A DNA stretch of 35,602 nucleotides from Verrucomicrobiota bacterium (GTDB taxonomy: Bacteria > Verrucomicrobiota > Verrucomicrobiia > Limisphaerales > JAJOIW01): the NCBI GenBank assembly GCA_021209225.1, contig JAJOIW010000041.1, forward strand, positions 1-35,602, read 5' to 3'. Positions 27,507 to 35,602 of the stretch are shown here, one piece after another (the stretch's first letter is position 1; each line of letters begins with the position of its first letter). The notes below the pieces were generated by a model, which was given only the letters and a program-made list of their open reading frames with translations, ran no database searches and had not been told where the DNA came from. The position numbers were made by a program, and so were the translations under genes.

Positions 27507-29904
27507 GTGAATATGTTTCAGATGAAGAAACTGGATAAATCTGTAACTCAGGCGTTGTGGATTGCCATAGCTACTCTGGTGATTCTGGGTGGACTCACAT
27601 ATCTTCAACTGCAGCAAACCGGTTTTCGCCCCATGGAAAGGCTTGAAAACCTTACATTTGACTGGCGTGTCAAGTCAGCACCATTGAATCCAGACCTGGT
27701 TTCAACCAATCTCGCCATGATTTTCCTCGATGATCACACCGCTGAAGTTCTTGGAACCGGGGTTCTGGGAAGTCATCGAAACTACGGTCAATATCGCACC
27801 GGATTACCAGTTCCCCGTTATATCCATGGAGATTTCCTTGATCTCATTCAAAATGCTGAACCGGGTCTCATCTGTTATGATATTCTATTTCCCGATCGTC
27901 GTGATGACCATCCCAGTTTCTCTCTGCCAGGCGGAGGCATTATCGCTTCAGATGAAATTTTCGCAAATGATCTGCTCACTGCAGGCAATGTCGTCCTGGC
28001 CATGACCGATGGACTGCTTCCCGATATTCTTTTCCGCGATGCCTGCTACCAGATTGGACACATTTCTGCCGAACCTGACTTTGATGGAATCCTTCGACGC
28101 ATTAAACCCATCCAGAAAGCGAAAGTTTGGCATGAGATCTTTGAAATCATGATCGCTGAAGGCGCCGGGCTCCCCACCGAACAGGCAATCGTGGAAAAAT
28201 CCCGCATCTACTGGCAGGAAAAATCCCCGGATGGATCAACTCCCCAGATCCTATTTGAAATTGAACTCGATGATCAGGGTCGATTTGATGTTCTCAACCC
28301 CAAATTCGATTATGACGGCCAAAGCGATGAATTCGTCGTCAATTCCTTCGGAGGCATCCGATACCATAAACCATTCGAAGAAAAATCCTTCTGGCACATG
28401 GGATTCCTCATGGCAGCAGCCCAAATCAATCTGCAACTGGATAAAGCGGAATTCATGCCCGATTCCCACCAAATCCATATTCCCGACTCACAAGGCAATA
28501 TACTGAAAATCCCTCTGGATGCGGAAAACAATATGGTCATCAATTGGAAACTTCGCATCGATAGCCCACAAATCCCAAAAGCTTCTCTCTCAGATTTTTC
28601 GATTCCACCATGAACAGCCCAGGGTTCTTTGAAATGTGGAAAAATAAAAGCATTCTGTTGGGCTCCAACGCGAGCGGCAACAACCTGCGCGACATCGCCT
28701 CAACACCAGTCAGCCCGAAAGATTTCGCCATGATGACCCATCTGAATATCGCCAATAGCCTCATCAACAGATCTTTCATCCACTCCACTTCAAACCCGGC
28801 AACACTTTGCATTACAGCTTTCGCCATCCTGATCGCCTCAATATTGTCTCTCCAGCTCAAAGGACCATGGGACTCCATTCTTCTGCTGATCATTGCCTCG
28901 ATCTACACAGCCTTTGCCTTTATTTCCTACTCCCGCTGGGGCTTATGGATACCTGTCGCCATGCCAGTCGTGGGAGGCCTCGGACTAACTCACATCCTCA
29001 ATGTCGCTAACCGAGCCGCTCAGGAACAAAAGGAAAAAAGCCGCATCCGCAGAATCTTCGGCCAAACAGTTTCTCCCAATGTCGTCAATGTTTTGCTCAA
29101 AGAAGATTCCAGCCAGATCCGCGGCTCATCGGAAATCATCACCACCATCTTTTCAGATATCCGGGGATTCACTGACATGACAGATTCTCTCGAATCCCGA
29201 TCCGTTTCACACGCGGTATCTCTGGGATTAACCGGATCACAAGTGGATGAATTCGTCGAACTCCAGACCAGATCCATGCTCGAAGCCGTCAATGAACACC
29301 TCTCCATACAAGCCGAATCCATCAAAATTTATAACGGCACTCTCGATAAATACATCGGAGATTGTGTCATGGCTTTCTGGGGCGCCCCAACTGCAGACCC
29401 TCTCCATGCTCTCCATTGTGTCTACGCCACCGTTGCATCCCACAAAGCTATGCTCCAAATCAATATCCGCCGCGAATCTCACAATAAAAAACTCCTCAGT
29501 GAAAATCCTCAACGACTGAAAAACGGACTTCTTCCCATCCCTCTCAAACCCATGCTGGATATGGGTGCCGGCATCAATTCAGGAAAGGCTTTGGTCGGAC
29601 TCATCGGATCCACACGCCATATCTCCAATTACACCGTCTTCGGTCGCACTGTAAACCTCGCAGCTCGATTGGAGGGCACATCAGGGCGCGGTCGTATCCG
29701 CATCGGCGAATCCACTCGAAACGACCTCATCAAATCAAACCCGGATTTTAATCAGTGGCTCAAATCCCATCCCCCAACCCTACTCAAAGGTTCAGTGACC
29801 CCATCCCCAGCTATGAAGTGCTCTGGTGGAATATACCCCACTCAGTTGTCCCCATACCTCCAATTCATGAGGATACTTCCTCAAATCAATTCACCAATAC
29901 ATAA
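27507..29904 (+). CDS. CHASE2-domain adenylate cyclase, two frameshifts
   Basis: Rejoined length is 799 residues. An N-terminal helix (QALWIAIATLVILGGLTYL) leads into a CHASE2 sensor domain outside the membrane (ERLENLTFDWRVKS, ICYDILFPDRR). Two or three membrane helices follow, then a class III cyclase domain with both metal aspartates (FSDIRGFTDMTD, YIGDCVMAFWGAP) and NYTVFGRTVNLAARLEG. Lysine in DKYIGD and threonine in NYTV favour ATP over GTP. Frame 1 breaks at the T run 28595-28599 (restored: LSDFFDSTMNSPGFF). Frame 2 breaks in the CCCC runs near 29799-29808 (restored: the usual cyclase end YEVLWW, stop at 29902). GTG 27507 has GGAG eight bases upstream; ATG 27513 is an alternative. Confidence 0.85.
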
Positions 29905-30043
29905 TCCAATCCGGAACCCTTACCCCCACCTCAAAGTCGAATCCTTTATAAACAGATTCCTCTGAAATCGGAGCAGAATTCAAATCACCGGACGCAATCG
30001 CACCCAAATATGATCGACCAAATTGACTCAATAAAAATATTCG

Positions 30044-31462
30044 TCACCAAGGGAGTGAAAATGTTTTTATGTTCGACATGAATTTCATGGCCTCAATGAC
30101 GCCTTCCTTGATTCCCAATCCAGAGTCTTTAATGCCTCCAAATGGACTGGACTCAATCCGGTATCCAGGCACCTCATTTATATTACATGTCCCCACCCGA
30201 AGTTTCTTGACTGCATAGATCGCCTTATTGAGATCCCGCGTGACAATCCCGGACGAAAGTCCGTAAGCGGTCGAATTTGTTAATTGAATCGCATCCTCTA
30301 AATCATCAACCACCATAATGGGTGCCAATGGTCCAAATGATTCCTTCACCACCATCTCGCAATCACGCGGCACATCCACAATGATCGTGGGTTCCATCAG
30401 CGCCCCAAGACGCTTCCCACCCAGGAGCACCCGCGCACCTGAGGCCACTGCTGCTATAACCCGTTCTTCCAACACCTTCGCCGCAGCCTCGTCAATCACT
30501 GTCCCTACCACAGTTTCTGGATCTCTGGGGTTACCACTCCGATATGACCTCGCCATTTCCACAAACTTTCCCACAAACTCATCCAAAATGCCTCGCTCAA
30601 CCAATATCCGCTTCACCGCAGTACACCGTTGTCCAGAATTCCGGAAACTTCCTTCACATGCCAGCTTCACTGCCAACTGCATATCCGCATCCGACAACAC
30701 AATCAATGGATCATTCCCACCAAGCTCCAGGACAACCTTCTTGTAACCAGCTTCCCTCGCTATGCGTTTGCCTACTTTTTCACTGCCGGTGAACGACACC
30801 ATTTCAACCAGTGGATGCCGAACCAATCCCTCAGCTATCACCGAATCAACCCCCGTCAATACAGACAACATCCACCCGGGTAATCCACAAGAATAAAGCA
30901 ACTCAACAAAACGTATCGCAGTAAGCGGTGTCTTTAAACTGGGCTTTAACACAGTCGGAGCACCCGCCGCAATGGCAGGGGCCACCTTGTGCGCAACCTG
31001 ATTCAATGGATGATTGAACGGAGTAATCGAAGCAATGCACTGCAACGGTTCGCGGAGTGTGAATATCTTACGCGCCTTCCCATGCGGAGTTAAATCACAA
31101 CTGAATATCTGACCATCATCCTTCAGCGCTTCCATGGCAGCAAACTGAAGAACATCGCTGGCCCTCCCAACCTCATACCGGCTTTCTCTCACGCATAAGC
31201 CAGACTCGCTGGTGATTAATGCTGAAAATTCCTCCGCTCGCCGGCTCAACTCCTCTTTGGCCCGATTCAATATCTCAAACCGCTGAAACCTGGTCAAAAC
31301 TTCACGCCCCCTCAAATGCGTCGCCTCAACCGCCCGATCCAATTCCTTTTCTCCCAATGACGGCACTCGACCAACAATCTCTCCAGTATACGGATCATTG
31401 ACATCAATCCAATCCGATGATTCCACCGCCTCACCAGCGATATATACACAATACTTCTTCAT
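30044..31462 (-). CDS. phnY: Phosphonoacetaldehyde dehydrogenase
   Basis: A 472-residue aldehyde dehydrogenase. It has the oxyanion asparagine (SITPFNHPLNQVAHK), general base (VLELGGNDP) and catalytic cysteine (NSGQRCTAVKR, about residue 280). PhnY oxidises phosphonoacetaldehyde to phosphonoacetate with NAD+. ALDHs are hard to tell apart by sequence alone; the assignment rests on its place directly after phnA and on overall resemblance to PhnY. Its ATG overlaps the phnA stop by one base (TGATG), with GGAG about ten bases upstream, so translation is coupled. It is the last gene of the operon and faces the cyclase gene. Confidence 0.87.
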   Translation of the reverse strand: MKKYCVYIAGEAVESSDWIDVNDPYTGEIVGRVPSLGEKELDRAVEATHLRGREVLTRFQRFEILNRAKEELSRRAEEFSALITSESGLCVRESRYEVGRASDVLQFAAMEALKDDGQIFSCDLTPHGKARKIFTLREPLQCIASITPFNHPLNQVAHKVAPAIAAGAPTVLKPSLKTPLTAIRFVELLYSCGLPGWMLSVLTGVDSVIAEGLVRHPLVEMVSFTGSEKVGKRIAREAGYKKVVLELGGNDPLIVLSDADMQLAVKLACEGSFRNSGQRCTAVKRILVERGILDEFVGKFVEMARSYRSGNPRDPETVVGTVIDEAAAKVLEERVIAAVASGARVLLGGKRLGALMEPTIIVDVPRDCEMVVKESFGPLAPIMVVDDLEDAIQLTNSTAYGLSSGIVTRDLNKAIYAVKKLRVGTCNINEVPGYRIESSPFGGIKDSGLGIKEGVIEAMKFMSNIKTFSLPW

Positions 31463-32721
31463 CAATTCTGCACTCCATTCAACGTGAAATCGAATATGTC
31501 AAAGTTACGGATATCTCCCATCGATCGTTGCCTATACTTCTCATTCAGTGGCCTGGACACAAAAAAAGGAACCATCTCTTCATAACGCCCACCATGTGAA
31601 CGCAGCGGAGCTTCAAGCTGGCTCAAGTCATGATGCCCCGGCGTCCGCCCCAACACAACATTCCTCCCAGACATCACTATGATATCTCCAGTCCGGTCTG
31701 CAGGAAGCTCCAGCTTGCTCACAGCTATGGATCGCGGCAATACTTCCGTCACCCCATCCAGTGACCAGATTGCTTGCATCACTTCTTCCTTTCGATCCTC
31801 ATATTTTTCTGGAAGATGCACCACCCCAAAAGATCCCAAGGCTCCATGATGCTTCACATACGGATCCGTTATCGGAAGAATAACACTGAACCCATCACCA
31901 AATTTTTCTGTCAGAAATGTTTCCAGATATATGACATGAGGACTCCCATCTTCATGAGTTTTCCCATTCATTCCATGATCAGCTGTCGCTCCAACTATCA
32001 CTCCCATCGCAATCAGCTTTCCTATCTCTGCATCCAGTTCCTCATAAAATCGAATCGACTCCTCCGCATCCGGTGCATAGGTATGCTGCATGAAATCTGT
32101 CAGGGATAAGTAAAGAAAATCCGCCAATCCTGCCGCAACCAGGGAGACGCCACTCTTTAATACATACACGCTGGCATCTCCACTGTATATCGGCGGCGTC
32201 TTCCCTACCAATTCCTCCACATTTGCTATTCCATTCTTCTCAATCGTCGCTTCACCCGCTTTCTCACTCGAAAAGGAAATCCCACTCATGCCAATGGACA
32301 GTAATTCCAACAACTTGTTTTTCGCTGTCACAAACGCCACTTTCCGTCCCGCCAATGAAGCCGCTGCCAGTATCGTCCCAGCCCTCAAATACTTCGAGGA
32401 ATTCATCATCACTTCCTCCCCATTCTCAGGATTAAGAAAGAAATTGCCAGGTAACCCGTGAACACATGGCGCCGCGCCAGTCACTATCGAGGCATTATTC
32501 ACATTCGTGAACGATGGCAAGGCTCCTCGCGCCATTCCCCGGAATCCTTCGCGGGCCACTCTCGCCAGATGCGGCATCCGCCCCATCGATATACCCACAT
32601 CAATATATTCGTCCGCGCAGCCGTCAATGCATATCACCGCTATGGGCGACGCTGGCAGTCGATATTCCCGTCCATTCACCTCAATAGACCCAGTTGCGCA
32701 CGTCTTGCTTTGTTCCAACAC
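31462..32721 (-). CDS. phnA: Phosphonoacetate hydrolase
   Basis: A 419-residue member of the alkaline phosphatase superfamily that cuts the C-P bond of phosphonoacetate, giving acetate and phosphate. All expected ligands are visible: D33 (CIDGCADEY), nucleophile T72 (PSFTNVNN), D209 and H213 (LTDFMQHTYAPD), D248 and H249 (ADHGM) and H376 (RSHGG), a full two-zinc site. The ORF has no early ATG; it starts at GTG 32721 or TTG 32718 in an A/T-rich context with no Shine-Dalgarno. It follows phnW by 48 bases and overlaps phnY by one. Confidence 0.94.
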   Translation of the reverse strand: MLEQSKTCATGSIEVNGREYRLPASPIAVICIDGCADEYIDVGISMGRMPHLARVAREGFRGMARGALPSFTNVNNASIVTGAAPCVHGLPGNFFLNPENGEEVMMNSSKYLRAGTILAAASLAGRKVAFVTAKNKLLELLSIGMSGISFSSEKAGEATIEKNGIANVEELVGKTPPIYSGDASVYVLKSGVSLVAAGLADFLYLSLTDFMQHTYAPDAEESIRFYEELDAEIGKLIAMGVIVGATADHGMNGKTHEDGSPHVIYLETFLTEKFGDGFSVILPITDPYVKHHGALGSFGVVHLPEKYEDRKEEVMQAIWSLDGVTEVLPRSIAVSKLELPADRTGDIIVMSGRNVVLGRTPGHHDLSQLEAPLRSHGGRYEEMVPFFVSRPLNEKYRQRSMGDIRNFDIFDFTLNGVQN

Positions 32722-32769
32722 TATTTTTTATTAAAAAGGTTTGATTTGTGTAAACAGGTCGAATGCCTC

Positions 32770-33912
32770 TTAGAGACTTACCCCCATCTGGTCCAATGCC
32801 CGCTTGATAGCCTGAACCAGTTGTCGAATGTCATGTTCAAAAATACGACCGATGTTTCCAATACGAAAACACTCAGTCTCAGTTAACTTCCCAGGGTATA
32901 TGATCATTCCTTGATCACTTAATAATCTATAAAATTTCTGGAATTCAAATCGACTGTCACCAGGAAAATAAAAAGCTGTGATGATTGGACTCTGATACTT
33001 GCTCTCCAAATATGGACGGAATCCAATCCGCTCCATTTCTTCCATCAGGACAGCATGGTTCCTGCGGTATCGTCCCTCCCGGCCCGCGAGTCCACCTTCC
33101 GCTTCAAACTCCAATAAAGCCTGATGAAACGCCAGCAGGGTGTGGGTCGGTGGTGTATACCGAAACTGATTCTTCTGATCAAAATATTCCATTTGATGCA
33201 GAAGGTCCAGACTCAGGCTTCGCTGATGCCCACGATTCGCCTCCAATAAAGCCCGGCGCAGGATCACATACGTGAATCCAGGAACTCCTTCCAGACATTT
33301 ATTCGGAGAGGAAATCAAAAAATCAATTCCCCCACGCTGAAAGTGAATTGGCAATGCCCCAAATGAACTCATCGCGTCCACTATATACTGCCGGCCATTC
33401 CGCTGAACAACTTCACCAATCTCATGTATCGGATTCAGGATGCCAGTCGTGGTTTCGCAATGCACAACCGCCACATGGGTAATCCCAGGATCCGCTTGTA
33501 AACGATTCTCCACCTCTTCCACTGTTGGAGGCTCATTTTCGGGAGTTCTCAGCACATCGTGATCTATACGCATCAGCTTGAGCATGGCGGACATCCGCTC
33601 ACCATAGGCTCCATTCGAGATCACAAGAACTTTCCCGGACATCGGAACACAGGAAGCAAAAACCGACTCCACTCCGAATGTTCCACTGCCCTGAAGTAAC
33701 ACAACTTCATAACCATCGGTGTGACGATCCACACCAGCTATCGCTAATAACCGATCCCGAATCGAATTGACAACAACGTGGAACTCATAATGCCACGACC
33801 CGGCATCTCGAAGCATCGCCTGTTTCACACTCAGACTGGTGGTCAATGGACCAGGGGTGAACAAAGTCTTATCGCGGTGCCAACATATCTCGTATGGTTC
33901 ATTCATCTTCAT
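32770..33912 (-). CDS. phnW: 2-aminoethylphosphonate--pyruvate transaminase
   Basis: A 380-residue PLP enzyme that moves the amino group of 2-aminoethylphosphonate to pyruvate, giving phosphonoacetaldehyde and alanine. Marks are LFTPGPLTTS at the N-terminus, LLQGSGTFGVESV, HCETTTGILNP, IVDAMSSFGA with D179 for the PLP nitrogen, and SSPNKCLEGVPGF with PLP lysine 205. Length is normal. It is the first enzyme of the pathway and precedes phnA and phnY. ATGs at 33912 and 33906 are both possible; no Shine-Dalgarno is clear. Confidence 0.94.
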   Translation of the reverse strand: MKMNEPYEICWHRDKTLFTPGPLTTSLSVKQAMLRDAGSWHYEFHVVVNSIRDRLLAIAGVDRHTDGYEVVLLQGSGTFGVESVFASCVPMSGKVLVISNGAYGERMSAMLKLMRIDHDVLRTPENEPPTVEEVENRLQADPGITHVAVVHCETTTGILNPIHEIGEVVQRNGRQYIVDAMSSFGALPIHFQRGGIDFLISSPNKCLEGVPGFTYVILRRALLEANRGHQRSLSLDLLHQMEYFDQKNQFRYTPPTHTLLAFHQALLEFEAEGGLAGREGRYRRNHAVLMEEMERIGFRPYLESKYQSPIITAFYFPGDSRFEFQKFYRLLSDQGMIIYPGKLTETECFRIGNIGRIFEHDIRQLVQAIKRALDQMGVSL

Positions 33913-34011
33913 TTATCAGACCGTCCACACCATCCCCGAAAACGTGACTCGACTCAATAAAATCTTTGCAAGGCAAACGGAGCATAAATCAGAGCGATCC
34001 ACCAAATCCCA

Positions 34012-35399
34012 TCATCTTTTCTCCCTTTTTCCATATCTCAAAAAATACACCAGAGCCCAACCTAGCATAATCAGAGAAACCCAACCAACCGAAACAGAAA
34101 ACAATTTGAAAAACTCCAAATGCGATGAACCGGCAAATAGTCGATCCTTAATCAACAGCAGTATCACCGACCCAGTATATCCAATGGAGTCCGCCAGATA
34201 TATGGCAAATACCGCAGTTCCGGAAAATCTCGTGAATGCTATGATCCGATCAAATAACATGGAATTAAATGGAACATAAATTAAATATGATCCCAATCCA
34301 GTCATCACCATAAACTGATATGGTGTCACAGAACCATTCGTTATAAATATGGAACCTGGCAACAAAAACAAACATCCTATCCCCATTACCAGAAAGGCAG
34401 CAGTCAATCCGCGCCGATTGTCCCGGATGATATTCAGCCCCGCCATCACTGCCATCACAATAAACGCCACCATGGTTTCTGACTTGGAGATCACCCCCCT
34501 GTCCTCCACCTTTAAATCCTCCAATATATTCACTTGAAAGTTATCACGGTAATCACGATATGCCGTGGCTATAAAATACACAAAACACAATAGCCCCAAA
34601 CCCAATGCAAATTCCCGGATAAATCGCCACCGATCGCCGGCATACATCTGAGACCGCTTCGATCGTTCATCCTCATCCTGGGCAGTTGGCCCAGGAAGCC
34701 GCGATAATAAATAAACAGAAAATAAGAATAGAGGCAGAAAATGCAGACCGACTATGAACGGCATCCACGACTCACTCACACTCCCGAGCCAGCTCCCAAT
34801 CCAATCTCCAGCAACAGGTATTTGACTCCATTGCCGGGCAATTCCCCCATCCATGAGGCTGACACCAAAATCCTTCACAATCCCACTGCTCATGATAAAT
34901 GAACAGCTGAGCCCTGCTAATAAAATCTCAGATGTCCGCCGCCCCTCCAGATACCAGACTACCAACCCCCACACCATACCCAATGAAGGCCCGTTGAAAA
35001 ATATCGGAACCACCTTCCACGAACCAGGAACCACTCCATAAAGTATAAGGATGTCTCTGCAATAAGTATCAACCCAACCATCACCCATGCTCGTCTCCCG
35101 GGAGATACTTCAGAACATACCTTCATTCCTATATACTTTGAAATCGCATACCCAAAGATCTGACTTATCACAAGCGCACTCTTCAATGTGATTTCACCTG
35201 GTAAAAAACCAAATATTTCCCCATCAAACTTCGCCGATGAAAATGGCTTCCGAAACGCATACATACAAAAATATGTGCAAAAGGCAGCCGCCGTCGCATA
35301 AAAAACAAATACCGCCTGAGGCACTCGCATCAACATCCGATTCAATATCCCTCCTCCGCTTTCGTGCGCACTTTGTCCATTTCTCATAATATAATCCAT
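34012..35399 (-). CDS. DUF5690 family membrane protein, candidate phosphonate transporter, frameshifted
   Basis: A 462-residue protein when rejoined, with about twelve hydrophobic segments and an MFS-like layout. The start (FCTYFCMYAFRKPFSSAKF) resembles sugar-phosphate/hexose-phosphate antiporters, which also carry YxxRKP. WGLVVWYLEGRRTSEILLAGL and FIVTAYRDYRDNF-like segments match DUF5690 as I know it. Frame 1 runs off at VRGRWFRYF; one base added to the A run at 35040-35042 restores SLYFYGVVPGSWKVVPIFFNGPSLGM. It heads the phn operon, 99 bases before phnW. I start it at ATG 35399; other ATGs nearby are possible. Transport of aminoethylphosphonate is inferred from position. Confidence 0.75.
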
Positions 35400-35602
35400 T
35401 TTTTTCCAACTAACCTTACCGTCGTCAGGATGCCCCCCAAGCGGAACACACAAATACTTAACCCAATCCTATACTCAATCCGCAAGCAAAGAAATCCTTC
35501 CACCCATTTCATCCCAACACAACCCCGCCTACCTCCCCCTTTGCCTGATCGTCCTCATTCTCAAGGCTCCGATAGGACCTGAATGAGTGTGCAAGCCATT
35601 TT
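35400..35602. other. Region upstream of the phosphonate operon
   Basis: About 200 bases with no credible gene. It should contain the operon promoter, but I see no clear -35/-10 pair or regulator gene before the window ends. Confidence 0.4.

Noticed and set aside
27507-29904. CHASE2 protein and cyclase as two separate genes
   Set aside because: One added base joins the frames exactly at a conserved CHASE2 segment, and the second frame has no start signal of its own.
1-35602. CRISPR arrays, tRNA or rRNA genes, insertion sequences
   Set aside because: No regularly spaced repeats, no cloverleaf-like or rRNA-like stretch and no transposase pattern were seen on either strand by eye.

Overview
The window reads as a stretch of chromosome from a Gram-negative member of the PVC group, most likely a Verrucomicrobiota bacterium. 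The support is gene content: two exosortase-type PEP-CTERM proteins, a type II secretion/pseudopilin cluster, a FecR protein paired with a CHASE2 adenylate cyclase, a zinc-finger-less ClpX-like ATPase, an Nramp-like transporter with altered signature motifs, and a DUF5690 membrane protein. Many genes lack a clear Shine-Dalgarno sequence. I see no rRNA, tRNA, insertion sequence, prophage or CRISPR array.

Layout. 1-1300: initiation factor 3 (infC, running off the left edge) and a RelE-like toxin. 1423-2735: a PEP-CTERM protein and a second secreted protein; the latter has a promoter that contains a perfect inverted repeat. 2869-7357: pseudopilin genes gspK, J, I, H and the inner-membrane gene gspF. 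7410-9689: larE, a degenerate metallo-beta-lactamase-fold protein and a short-chain dehydrogenase. 10021-15267: ROK kinase, ClpX-like ATPase, Nramp-like transporter, PEP-CTERM protein and its terminator. 15293-17951: bioF-bioA. 18036-22352: an unknown membrane-anchored protein, a DinG-type helicase and a quinone-oxidoreductase-like enzyme. 22530-26397: metG, ECF sigma factor, probable anti-sigma protein and PDZ protein. 26605-29904: FecR protein and CHASE2 cyclase. 30044-35399: a phosphonate operon.

The most interesting unit is the minus-strand operon DUF5690-phnW-phnA-phnY. The three enzymes form a complete route from 2-aminoethylphosphonate through phosphonoacetaldehyde and phosphonoacetate to acetate and phosphate. 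The only transporter-like gene in the unit is the DUF5690 protein, which makes it a good candidate for an undescribed aminophosphonate permease. A second regulatory unit is the FecR-cyclase pair. There, a strong hairpin plus U-tract lies between the genes, and its 3' arm carries the cyclase ribosome binding site.

Six genes (infC, bioA, metG, fecR, the cyclase twice, the DUF5690 gene) are each split by what looks like one missing base in a short homopolymer. Two of these genes are normally essential. All seven breaks are restored by adding a single base, so I treat them as probable sequencing or assembly errors and annotate the rejoined genes.
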